From positions 2,542,001 to 2,606,000 of the forward strand of contig NZ_CP017057.1 in assembly GCF_001719165.1 (NCBI RefSeq): a stretch of DNA of 64,000 bases, read 5' to 3'. This document shows, in pieces, positions 36,630 through 46,656 of this stretch; the stretch's first letter is position 1, and each line of letters begins with the position of its first letter. This DNA comes from Erythrobacter litoralis. GTDB taxonomy: Bacteria; Pseudomonadota; Alphaproteobacteria; Sphingomonadales; Sphingomonadaceae. Both the position numbers and the translations under genes were made by a program. The notes beneath the pieces are model-generated. The model made no database searches. It was given only the letters and a program-made list of their open reading frames with translations, and had not been told where the DNA came from.

Positions 36630-38339
36630 CTACCCCTGCGAACGCCAGCGAAGAACGACGCGCTGAACGAGTTCCTCCTCGCCGCCGCTGTGGTTCCACA
36701 GTTCGGCAAAGCTCGGGTCTTCCGAGGCCGGCCGCTTGTGCTCCTCGAGATTGTCGAAGGTCACGCGAATGGGGATCGCGACGCCTTCGCCGCAAATGAT
36801 GCATTCGCGGTTGCGAAGCGCGGGAATCGAATCGAGGAAGCCGCGCGCGCCTTCGGGCATGGCCGCCTTGACGAAGGCCTGGTCGCGGTCGTTGTTGAGA
36901 CGCATCGAGATGATCGTGCCGCATTGAGAGAGCACGCCCTCGGCAAGGTCGGACGGACGCTGTGTGATGAGGCCAAGGCTGATGCCGTATTTGCGGCCTT
37001 CTTTCGCGATCCGGCCGAGGATCTTGGCGACCGAGGAACCGTCGGCGTGCTTTTCGGAGGGCACGTAGCGGTGCGCTTCCTCGCAAACGAGCAGGATAGG
37101 CCGGGTCTTTTCCTCGCGCCCCCAGATCGCGAAATCGAAGACGAGGCGGCTGAGCACCGCGACCACGGTCGAGGTGATGTCCGACGGAACGCCCGACACG
37201 TCGATGATCGAGATGGGCTTGCCGTCGCCGGGCATGCGGAAGACCTTGGAGATGAACTGCGTCATGGTGTCGCCCACCAGCATGCCCGAGAACATGAACT
37301 GGTAGCGCGGATCGGCCTTGAGCTCCTCGAGCTTGCCCTTGATCCGCATGTAGGGCGCCGACGAGTTCGCCTTGTCGAGCTTGCCCATCTCGTCCTGCAG
37401 GATGTTGGAAAGGTCCGACAGGAGATAGGGGATCGGGGAATCGACCGTGATCTTGCCCATCGTCTCGGCGAGCCGGTTCTTGGACCGCGCGCCGAGCAGG
37501 CATTTCGCGAGGATGTCCATGTCGACCTGGCGTTCATTGCCGTCGCTGGTCAGCAGGACTTCGCAATGTTCCTCGAAATTCATCAGCCAGTAGGGCATCT
37601 GCAGGTTCGACACGTCGAAGATCTGGCCCGTCTGGCGGAACGCGGCGGAATATTCGCCGTGCGGGTCGATCATGACGATATGGCCTTCGGGCGCGGCCTC
37701 GCAGATGCGGTGCAGGATCAGCGCGGCGCTGGTCGATTTGCCGGTGCCGGTAGAGCCGAGCAGCGCAAAGTGCTTGCCCAGCATGGCGTCGATGTAAAGC
37801 CCGGCCCGGATGTCCCTGGTCGGGAATACCTTGCCGATCGTGATGTTGGCGCGCCCGTCGCTGGCATAGATCTGTTCGAGATCCTTGGTCGTCGCCGGAT
37901 AGACCATCGCGCCGGGAATCGGATAACGGGTGACCCCGCGCTTGAAGCCATGGATGCGCCCGGTCAGCTTTTCCTCAGCCCCTTCGCCGAGAAAGTCGAT
38001 ATGGGCGATGATCCCGCCCTCGGTTCGGCGGTCCTTGCGCTGGTCGCGCACGCTGGCAAGCAACCAGGCATCGCCCACCCGGATCTTGATCTGGCTGCCG
38101 ACCTGTCCGGCGAGCGCGATGGAAGGATCGGGGTCCTCCATGCATTCATTGATGCGCTGCAGGTCGAAGGCGATCTGCGAGCCGGAACCCGAAATCTCGA
38201 GCACGACGCCGATAGGCAGGCGCGCATTTTCCTGGGCCTCGCCGTAGTCCTCATCCACCTGCGGAATGTCCGGTTCACTCGAGCCGAGCGACGGCTCTCC
38301 GGTGAAGCGATCGAATTCGTGCTTGCCCATGTCGGCCAT
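36630..38339 (-). CDS. HerA-like DNA-translocating ATPase (DUF87)
   Basis: Hexameric FtsK/HerA-type ATPase, 569 residues. An N-terminal HAS-barrel-like domain (about 40-130, IGVVLEISGSGSQIAFDLQR) precedes the RecA-like core, with Walker A GSTGTGKST (195-203), IVMIDPHGEYS, Walker B RPILLVCEEAHRYV and the arginine-finger region GRIAKEGRKYGISLGLITQR. HerA normally pairs with the NurA nuclease in DNA repair or anti-phage defence, but no nuclease gene is next to it. The ATG at 38339 follows AGGGAA; an in-frame ATG three codons later is possible. In alphaproteobacteria such genes stand alone and their role is not settled. Confidence 0.9.
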   Translation of the reverse strand: MADMGKHEFDRFTGEPSLGSSEPDIPQVDEDYGEAQENARLPIGVVLEISGSGSQIAFDLQRINECMEDPDPSIALAGQVGSQIKIRVGDAWLLASVRDQRKDRRTEGGIIAHIDFLGEGAEEKLTGRIHGFKRGVTRYPIPGAMVYPATTKDLEQIYASDGRANITIGKVFPTRDIRAGLYIDAMLGKHFALLGSTGTGKSTSAALILHRICEAAPEGHIVMIDPHGEYSAAFRQTGQIFDVSNLQMPYWLMNFEEHCEVLLTSDGNERQVDMDILAKCLLGARSKNRLAETMGKITVDSPIPYLLSDLSNILQDEMGKLDKANSSAPYMRIKGKLEELKADPRYQFMFSGMLVGDTMTQFISKVFRMPGDGKPISIIDVSGVPSDITSTVVAVLSRLVFDFAIWGREEKTRPILLVCEEAHRYVPSEKHADGSSVAKILGRIAKEGRKYGISLGLITQRPSDLAEGVLSQCGTIISMRLNNDRDQAFVKAAMPEGARGFLDSIPALRNRECIICGEGVAIPIRVTFDNLEEHKRPASEDPSFAELWNHSGGEEELVQRVVLRWRSQG

Positions 38340-38486
38340 TTTCGGCTGTTCCCTGCCCGTTTCCGTCTGCAAACGACCCGGCTTGGCCGGGGCCCTGCCG
38401 ACCCGCGGCCGGCGCGTCCTTGATACCGGGATCGGGGTTAAGAACGCGTCAACGGAGCGAGCGCTCGCGGTCCCTTCATCCGTCTC

Positions 38487-39247
38487 TCAGATGCGTGAGA
38501 AGAGGCGCCCGGCAAGCCAGCCCATCCCCACCGAAAGCACGATCGCGCCAAGCCCGTAAAGCAGCGACCAGCGCTGTGAGGCGGCGACGACCTGTCCTTC
38601 GAGGCCGACCTTGACCACTTCGATGTCAGCCGTCGCCGAAGCGAGCACGCGGCCGCCCGCGATGGCGAAGGTTTCCGCGGTGTATTGCCCGGTCGTCACG
38701 TTCGACGGCAGCGTGATCCGCGCCTGATAGAGCACGCCCTCGCTGATCCGCACCCCGTCCGGGTCCTGTTTGTAGAGCCCGCCGCGCCGCCGCATCTCCA
38801 CAAGGCCGCGGGTGAAGCGGGTCTGCTCCTCCGGATCGATCTCGCCGGTCGGGGAAAACTGGATGAAATCGGTGCCGAGTTCGTAGATCGCGGCGGTCAG
38901 CGGATCGACGATCTCCTCTACCGGGCGAGAGGACGCGACGGCGAAGAAGGACGGGGCGGAACGGAAATCGGTCGATCCCGCATTCATCCAGATGCCCGCA
39001 ATGCGCTCCTTCTCGCGGATGCGGACCGGTTCGGTCGGGCCCTTGAGCACCACGACGATGTCGTGATCGGTCCCCGTGCCCGGCCCGTCCGGATCGATGA
39101 TCGCGCCGTAAAGGAGCAGGTTTGCGCCGGTGAAACCCTGCCTCACCTCGATCCGCGACTGGCTCACCTCCGGGACCAGCACCGGCTCGCGCTGGCCCAT
39201 CAGGACCGGCGCGGCGAGCGCGAGCAGGAAGGCTGCCTCTATTCTCC

Positions 39248-39251
<4 letters not shown>
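38487..39251 (-). CDS. TIGR02186 family membrane-anchored protein
   Basis: A 254-residue protein of the Alph_Pro_TM / TIGR02186 family, nearly always found next to a TauE-like permease. The signal peptide (RRIEAAFLLALAAPVLMG) puts the body in the periplasm, with beta-strand-rich Ig-like regions (RIEVRQGFTGANLLLYGAI, ITLPSNVTTGQYTAETFAI). A C-terminal transmembrane helix (about 230-250, LLYGLGAIVLSVGMGWLAG) anchors it. The start is a TTG at 39251 that overlaps the permease stop (TTGA); no ATG lies before the signal segment. It may help the permease pick up its anion (inference). Confidence 0.9.
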
Positions 39252-40162
<911 letters not shown>

Positions 40163-40274
40163 GAACGCCGCCCTAGCCCAGCGCGAGGACGGTTGAAAGA
40201 CACCGCAAGCCGCCCGATTCCACCGATTTGGCAAAGGCCAAGGTCGTGGGGCCAGAGCTGCAGGGCCGGTGCCC

Positions 40275-41508
40275 TCAGAACCTCGTCGAAACCGTTGCGG
40301 CCACTCCCGAAGCGGGCGCCGCGTCTCCGCCGACGCGCTCGCGCCAGTCGATCGAGACGCGTGCCGGCACCTCGCCAACCTTGAGATCGAGCCGCATGGT
40401 TGGGCCGATGTCGACCCGGTTCGCCCCTTCCTGCGCGCCGCCCCACGCCCCGCCCCCGATGCTAAGACGGATCGGGTTGTCCGGACTCGAACTCCACCGC
40501 AGGACTTCGCGGGTGAGAGCGACCTGACCGTCGGCGAAAGCGGTCGCCGCCTCGCCGCCGACATAGCCGGCCTGCGCATAGGCTTCGAGCGCGAGGTCGA
40601 AAGGAAGCCTGACGGGCGCCAATTCGGTGACGGCGAACGCGCTGGGGCGCAATTCAGTTGCAAAGGGGCCGTCGGTTACCCGCAGCTCGCCCGCGAAACG
40701 GATCGGGACGCTCGGCAACGGCCGCGCGGATGCGCCGATCGCGAGTTCGTTCTCGCCCTGGGTGACGAGCGCGCGATAAGCCCGTGCATAGACCCTTGGA
40801 TCGTACGGTGAGGACGGGCGGGCGCGCCATTGCAGATTCGCGCCGATCTGGCTCGCCCCGTATATCGGCACGCGACCCTGCGAAATCGGCGCGGCATCCG
40901 ACCCTTCGCGCAGGAACGCCCAGCCATCGAGCGACCAGCGGTCGGCGGGCGCCGGTGAAGAGGCTGGGCCCGGTGGTGCCGAAGTGGCAGTCGCAGCCGC
41001 ACGGGGCGGAGCAAAGGGAGGCGGATTTGCACTCGCCGGTGTCACGAAACCCTCCGCCGAGCGCGATTGCGTGAAGGCAGCGGGGCTGAAGGTCGAGCGT
41101 ATCGTCGCTGCAAAAAGGCGTTGGTGGGCGAGCGAGAGGGACCCGCCTGCCCGCGTGGCCGGGGATTGCCCGCGTGAAGCAGGACCACCAGACGCCGTCT
41201 GCCGGGGCCCCGTCTGTCGGGCCGTGCTGCCCCCCGGATCGTCCTGCAAGCCGATTCGTGCGCGGGCGGCCGCGCGCTCCGCGGTTGAAAAGCGTGGATG
41301 GGCAGGACGGCATTTTCGGCCACGCGCCTGCGCCAGAGGCAACCGGGCCTTCTTCCATCAGGCTCGCGAATTCGAATGGTTGCGGCTCGGCGAGCGGGTT
41401 TCGCCAGAATGTGGCGCGGCCAGCGACCCAGGCAGCGACAAGCACCCCAAGCACGGCCAGCGGCCGCCCGCGCGGACGCCCCTTTCCGCTTGCGGGAGCA
41501 TTCGCCAT
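40275..41508 (-). pseudogene. Broken outer-membrane-type protein gene linked to the NfrB-like gene
   Basis: The C-terminal 270 residues read well in one frame (DRWSLDGWAFLREGSDAAP, PIYGASQIGANLQWRARP, RLSIGGGAWGGAQEGANRVD, STRF end) and look like amphipathic strands of an outer-membrane protein. The N-terminal part (ATG at 41508, SGKGRPRGRPLAVLGVLVAA membrane anchor, FWRNPLAEPQPFEFASL) is in another frame. The frame switches between about 41,150 and 41,360, perhaps at the G6 run near 41,230. The start overlaps the glycosyltransferase stop (TGATG), so the two once formed one operon. Similar pairs occur in sphingomonads (recall). The break may be real decay or a sequence error. Confidence 0.65.
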
Positions 41509-43103
41509 CACGAAGCGGCCAGCCCTTTGCCGGCATCGGACCCCGTCCGGTTCCGGGCGCTGGGCCGTGAGTTACCGACCGATAGGCGCGCGGGCAGACC
41601 GCCTGACGGATAGGCGAGCCGCGGTGCGGAACCTGCGATACCGATCTGGGCCGCTCCCGTGCGCAAACCCTCGTTCATCGACCGGCTTTCGTGGGGCGTC
41701 TTGTCCCACCCGATAGCGCGTCCGGCGAGCGTCTTCGCATAAGCGGTGACCGCCCGCCGTCCGGCGAGAATCGCGACCCTATTGGCAAGCGGGATCCGCA
41801 GCACCGCACGCAGGCCCTCGCTCAGGCCGTGAACGCTCGCGGTGAAGGCGAGGCGCCACGCCGCGCGCCAGGCAAAGGCCGCCAGATTGGCGACCAGCAA
41901 CGCCTCGATCAGCGGGCTCACAGCGAGCAGTGGAGCCAGCCCCGCCGCATGCGCACCCCAAAGCACCGCCGTCAGGACCAGCAGCACATAGCCAAGCGAA
42001 AGCACCAGTGCCGTAAGCGGTCCGCGCCGGTCGCGCCCGCGCATCCATATCTCGAGCGGGCTGCGCGTCCAGGCGACCCGGTCCCAGCCCTGCAGCGCGA
42101 TGCCGTGAATCCATCGGGTCTTCTGGCGCACGACGGTTTCGAGCCGTGCCGGGAACAGCGCACGGGTGGCAATAAGGCGCCCGTCTTCCTGCGCGCGCGC
42201 ACGAACCGGCACGCCCCGCCGCATTCGGCAACGGCAAGACCGAGCTCGTAATCCTCGGTCAGCGAATCCGCGTCGAACGGCATCGGCCGCGTCTTGGTGT
42301 CCCCTTCGTGAGCGTTGACCCTCCGTTCGTCGGCCCGCTCGCAAAACAATTCGAGCGAAGCGCGCGCGACGGCGCAGCCGACTCCGGCGGCGGGCAATGC
42401 GGCCCCTAGCGCGTCACGTACCACCATTGCCTTGCCATGCGATTCGGCAAATTCCTCGCAGTAATGGCTGCCGAGATGGCGACGCTGGAAACCGTTCGCG
42501 CGCTGGACGATCGGCTCCACCGGCAATTGCGCTAAAGCCGTGCCGCGCGCGATCGCGACATCCAGCAGTCCGAGCCCTGCGGGATCGACGAGATCCTCCG
42601 CATCGTGGAAAACGACCATCGCGAAACGTTCGCCCATGCGCCGTTCGTCGGCGCACAGCGCACGATAGAGGCGGTTGAGGCAATCGGCCTTGGTCTAGGG
42701 CCCGTCGCGATCATGGATCACGATCCTCAGCCGGTCGTCTCCCGTCGCCGCGTTCATCGCGGCAGCGATCGTCTCGGGATCGTTGCGATAGCAGCCGACA
42801 TAGACGCGCAGATCCGCCTGCGGCCAGGCCGTGAGCATGTGCGCGAGCGTTTCACGGATGACGGAGGCTTCGGACCAGGCCGGGATGAAAACCGCCGCGC
42901 GGCCGCGCAGCCTGCGCGCGCGCAATTCATCGCGATCGAAACGCGCAGTCTTTGCCCGGCCGTTCAGCCTGAGCCACAGCCAAACCAGATCGACCGCGAT
43001 GTCGTCGATCGCCCCGATCAGGAAAAATCCCCGCCGCGAAAAGCAGCAATTCGTGCTGGAGCACGGCCAGCACCTGCCAGAAATACAGCTCTGTGAATGT
43101 CAA
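41508..43103 (-). pseudogene. Broken NfrB-like glycosyltransferase (phage adsorption protein B family)
   Basis: Three frame segments join into one glycosyltransferase of about 530 residues. The TTG start at 43103 (AAGGGGG upstream) gives TFTELYFWQVLAVLQHELLL. An extra base in a five-T run (plus-strand A-run 43023-43027) shifts the frame. The next segment has RAAVFIPAWSEASVIRETLA and RVYVGCYRNDPET, then an in-frame TAG (42695-42697). The same frame continues with TKADCLNRLYRALCADE, MVVFHDAEDLVDP and SLTEDYELGLAVAECGGACR. At the CG repeat near 42,190-42,200 the frame shifts back to give RLIATRALFPARLETVVRQK, TRWIHGIALQGWDR and membrane helices, ending at 41508. The HDAED, TEDYELG and QKTRW motifs fit a processive membrane GT2. 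Three lesions make it inactive as written. Confidence 0.8.
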
Positions 43104-43393
43104 GGCGACCCCCTTAACCTGTGTTAGCTTATCGCTGACACAGGTTGCCTGCAATAGTGACGAAGAGGGCCGGTGGGACTTGACAATTTCTGAAGGTCAC
43201 CGGCGAAAAACCGCAATCCCCTTTTCAGCAATTTTCGCTCGGCGAGGCGTCGGTGCGGCATTGCGCGCAGCCCGGTTGCGGCGGAATTTCACTTTGACGG
43301 CGCTGATGCGATGCGCAAAGGACCTCAGCGGGGCGCAACCTTCCCGTCCTGCCGCACGTCACTCGAACCGCCAACCTGACCCGGAGCGTCATC
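43104..43393. other. Divergent intergenic region between the glycosyltransferase pseudogene and mrpA
   Basis: 290 bases without a supported gene. It contains the palindrome at 43116-43146 and a perfect TTGACA at 43180-43185 on the plus strand, without a clear -10 box at 17 or 18 bases. Promoters for both directions are expected here. Confidence 0.5.
43116..43146. promoter_or_regulatory. Long palindrome upstream of the NfrB-like gene, candidate operator
   Basis: Arms AACCTGTGT and ACACAGGTT are perfect (9 bp). Extended inward they become 13-bp arms with one mismatch (AACCTGTGTTAGC against GCTGACACAGGTT) around a TTATC spacer. It ends 13 bases before the TTG start of the pseudogene, so a bound repressor would block that promoter or ribosome entry. 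On the mRNA side it would be a strong hairpin. Confidence 0.5.
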
Positions 43394-46261
43394 TTGGACC
43401 TGCTGACGATATCGCTGCTGCCCTTTCTCGGCGCGCTCGCTCTCGCGATCGCCGGCGGGAGCCTCCCCGGCGGAGGCTCGCGCAGGGTGCACGGCGCGGT
43501 CGCGGGCGCATTCGCGGCGACGGCGCTGGCACTGGTCATGCTGCATGCGCCTGCCGTTCTCGGCGGAGAGGTCATCGCCGAACGCCATAGCTGGATTCCC
43601 GCGATCGGGCTCGATGCGAGTTTCTTTCTCGACCCGCTCGGCCTCCTGTTCGCCGGGCTCATCCTCGGCATCGGCGTGCTGGTGATCGCCTATGCGACCT
43701 TTTATCTCTCGGACGAGGAGGATTCGGGCCGCTTCTTCGCGTTTCTGATGCTGTTCCAGGGCGCGATGCTGGGGATCGTCCTTTCGGACAACATCCTGTT
43801 CATGCTCGTCTTCTGGGAGATGACGAGCCTGTCCTCCTTCTTGCTGATCGGCTTCTGGAATCACAAGCCGGAAGGGCGACAAGGCGCTCGCATGGCGCTC
43901 GCGGTTACCGGCGGCGGCGGACTGGCGCTGATCGGGGGAATGGTGCTGCTCGGCAATATCGCCGGGACCTATGACCTGACCGCGATCCTAGCCCAGCGCG
44001 AGGTGGTGCAGGCCTCGCCGCTCTATCCGGTGGCGCTGGTGCTGATATTGCTCGGCTGCTTCACCAAGTCGGCACAGTTTCCGTTCCATTTCTGGCTGCC
44101 CCACGCGATGGCCGCGCCCACTCCGGTCTCGGCCTATCTCCACAGCGCGACGATGGTGAAGGCGGGCGTGTTCCTGATGGCGCGGCTCTGGCCGGTGCTG
44201 GCGGGGACCGACTTGTGGTTCTATCTTGTCGCGACGACCGGGCTGCTCACCATGCTGGTGGGCGCGGCGATCGCGCTGTTCAAGGACGACCTGAAGGGCC
44301 TGCTCGCCTATTCGACGGTGAGCCATCTCGGGCTGCTCACCATGCTGCTCGGCTTCGGCACGAAGATGGCCGCGGTGGTGGCGGTGTTCCACATCGTCAA
44401 CCACGCGACCTTCAAGGCGGCTTTGTTCATGAATGCGGGCATCGTCGATCACGACGCGGGCACGCGCGATATCAGGCGGCTGGGCGGGCTCATCGGCCTC
44501 ATGCCGATCGCGGGGATTTCCGGCACGATCGCGGGGCTTTCGATGGCGGGCCTTCCGCCCTTCAACGGGTTCATTTCCAAGGAGATGATGCTCGAGGAAG
44601 CGGTGCACACCGCCTGGGCCGGGGTGCCCTGGCTGCTGCCTGCGCTCGTCACGCTGGGCTCGCTGCTCTCGGCGGCCTATTCCTTCCGCTATGTCTACGG
44701 CGTCTATTTCGGGCCGCGGCACGACGATTATCCCAAGTCCCCGCATGATCCCGGCATCGGGTTGTGGGGCCCGCCCGGCGTGCTGGTCGCGCTGGTGGTT
44801 CTCATCGGTCTTTTCCCCACTACCTTCGCCGGGTCTCTTGTCGAAAGCGTGTCGCGGGCGGTCGTGCAGGATACCGAGCTGCCCTATTACTATCTCAGTC
44901 TTTGGCATGGTTTCACCCTTGCCCTTCTCATGAGCGTCATCGCCGTCGTGGGCGGCGCTGCGCTGCTGTGGAGGCACGGCATCGCCGAGCGCGTCTGGCA
45001 GAGCCTGCCGGTGCCCGTGGCCAAGCGACTGTTCGACAGCGGGATCGCAAAGCTCGTCGCGGCAAGCCGGGCGTTCACCGAGGGCGTCCATACCGGCTCG
45101 CTGCCGCGCACCCTGTTCGTGTTCTTCCTCGCCGCGCTCGCGCTCGGGATCGAGGGGATGAGCGCAGGCAGCCACGCGCCGGGCATGCGTGAGACGATCC
45201 CCGCTTCGCCGGTCGCGATCATCTCATGGGCCATCCTGATCGCCGGCGCTGTCGCGGTGGTGATGTCGGAGACGCGGCGATTCCTGTCGCTCATTTATAT
45301 CAGCATCATCGGCCTCATCGTCTCGCTCGCCTTCGTCTTCCTGTCCGCGCCCGACCTTGCGCTGACGCAGATCTCGGTCGAGGTGGTGACGATCCTGTTG
45401 CTGCTGCTCGCCCTCAACCTCCTGCCCAAGGCGCCGCGCTCGATCAGTTCACTGCCGCGCCGGGTGCGCGACGGGGCGCTGGCGAGTGCTATCGGCGGCG
45501 GCGTTGCATGGCTCGCCTATGCGGTCATGACGCGGCCTGCGAACGACCCGATCTCCTCCTATCACTGGGAGATGTCGAAACCGGGCGGCGGCGGGACCAA
45601 TGTCGTGAACGTCATCCTCGTCGATTTCCGCGGCTTCGACACGTTCGGCGAGATCATCGTGCTCGGCATCGCGGCGATCGGGATCTATGCGCTGCTTCGA
45701 ACCGCGGTGAGAGGCGAATCCGGGCAGCGCCTGCTCGCCTGGATACCCGACCAGATCCGCTCGCCCGAGCGCCACCCTATGATGCTGGTCGTGGCCGGGC
45801 GGCTGATACTGCCACTGGCGCTGGTGGTCGCGCTCTACATCTTCCTGCGCGGGCACAACCTGCCGGGCGGCGGCTTCATCGCGGGGCTGGTGTTCTCGAT
45901 CGCGCTGCTGATCCAGTACATGGCCTCGGGCTTCGAATGGGCCGAGGACCGCCGCCGGACCGAGCGTCATGCGCTCATTTCCTGGGGCGTGCTGATCGCC
46001 GCGGCGACCGGGCTCGGCTCGCTCGTCTTCGGCAAGCCGTTCCTGACCTCCGCCTTCGACTATTTCCATCTGCCGCTGATCGGCGAGATCGAACTCGCCA
46101 CCGCCATGCTGTTCGACATCGGCGTCGCCCTGACGGTGGTCGGCGCGGTCATGCTCGCCCTCGCCCAGCTTTCGGGCGCGGCACAGCGGGCGGAAAAGCT
46201 TGAACCTTCGGAGCATCCGATGGACATCGATCCCTCGCGGCCGAAGGAGCAGGGAACATGA
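43394..46261 (+). CDS. Mrp-type Na+(K+)/H+ antiporter subunit A fused to B
   Basis: Largest subunit of a multi-subunit (CPA3) antiporter, 955 residues. Residues about 1-500 form the NuoL-like proton/ion channel with about 14 helices (MLVFWEMTSLSSFLLIGFW with its conserved Glu, FPFHFWLPHAMAAPTPVSAY, HSATMVKAGVFLMARL). The C-terminal half continues to the MrpB domain (about 793-940: VVAGRLILPLALVVALYIFL, GGGFIAGLVFS). This AB fusion matches rhizobial PhaAB. The start is a TTG at 43394 with GGAG about 9 bases upstream. It opens a six-gene operon in which each gene overlaps the next by 4 bases. Confidence 0.95.
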   Translation: MDLLTISLLPFLGALALAIAGGSLPGGGSRRVHGAVAGAFAATALALVMLHAPAVLGGEVIAERHSWIPAIGLDASFFLDPLGLLFAGLILGIGVLVIAYATFYLSDEEDSGRFFAFLMLFQGAMLGIVLSDNILFMLVFWEMTSLSSFLLIGFWNHKPEGRQGARMALAVTGGGGLALIGGMVLLGNIAGTYDLTAILAQREVVQASPLYPVALVLILLGCFTKSAQFPFHFWLPHAMAAPTPVSAYLHSATMVKAGVFLMARLWPVLAGTDLWFYLVATTGLLTMLVGAAIALFKDDLKGLLAYSTVSHLGLLTMLLGFGTKMAAVVAVFHIVNHATFKAALFMNAGIVDHDAGTRDIRRLGGLIGLMPIAGISGTIAGLSMAGLPPFNGFISKEMMLEEAVHTAWAGVPWLLPALVTLGSLLSAAYSFRYVYGVYFGPRHDDYPKSPHDPGIGLWGPPGVLVALVVLIGLFPTTFAGSLVESVSRAVVQDTELPYYYLSLWHGFTLALLMSVIAVVGGAALLWRHGIAERVWQSLPVPVAKRLFDSGIAKLVAASRAFTEGVHTGSLPRTLFVFFLAALALGIEGMSAGSHAPGMRETIPASPVAIISWAILIAGAVAVVMSETRRFLSLIYISIIGLIVSLAFVFLSAPDLALTQISVEVVTILLLLLALNLLPKAPRSISSLPRRVRDGALASAIGGGVAWLAYAVMTRPANDPISSYHWEMSKPGGGGTNVVNVILVDFRGFDTFGEIIVLGIAAIGIYALLRTAVRGESGQRLLAWIPDQIRSPERHPMMLVVAGRLILPLALVVALYIFLRGHNLPGGGFIAGLVFSIALLIQYMASGFEWAEDRRRTERHALISWGVLIAAATGLGSLVFGKPFLTSAFDYFHLPLIGEIELATAMLFDIGVALTVVGAVMLALAQLSGAAQRAEKLEPSEHPMDIDPSRPKEQGT

Positions 46262-46656
46262 CCTTCGGCCTCAGCATCGAATTCCTCGTCGCTTCCGGGA
46301 TCGGCGTGCTGACCGCGGCGGGGGTCTATCTCACCCTGCGCAAGCGGACCTTCCCGGTCGTGCTCGGGATCGCCATGCTGTCCTATGCCATCAACGTCTT
46401 CCTGTTCGCGATGGGGCGGCTGATGGTCGACCGCCCGCCGATCTACGGCAAGGATGTCGCCGAATACACCGATCCCCTGCCGCAGGCGCTGGTGCTGACC
46501 GCGATCGTCATCAGTTTCGGCATGTCGGCCTTCGTCGTCGTGCTGGCGCTTAGAGCCTATCTCGAAAGCGGGTCGGACCATGTCGACGGCGATCCCGACG
46601 ACGCACCCGACCACGAGGACGTCCTCGCCCGCCAGCAGCGGGAGGATGAACGATGA
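46258..46656 (+). CDS. Mrp antiporter subunit C
   Basis: NuoK-like subunit with three membrane helices, 132 residues, in the inner membrane. LSYAINVFLFAMGRLMVDRP and DPLPQALVLTAIVISFGMSA are typical of MrpC/PhaC. The C-terminal tail is strongly acidic (DHVDGDPDDAPDHEDV) and longer than usual. ATGA overlap with subunit A. Confidence 0.94.
   Translation: MTFGLSIEFLVASGIGVLTAAGVYLTLRKRTFPVVLGIAMLSYAINVFLFAMGRLMVDRPPIYGKDVAEYTDPLPQALVLTAIVISFGMSAFVVVLALRAYLESGSDHVDGDPDDAPDHEDVLARQQREDER

Noticed and set aside
36690..38423. 577-codon plus-strand frame over the HerA-like gene
   Set aside because: Antisense to Walker A and B motifs of the real gene; no ribosome site.
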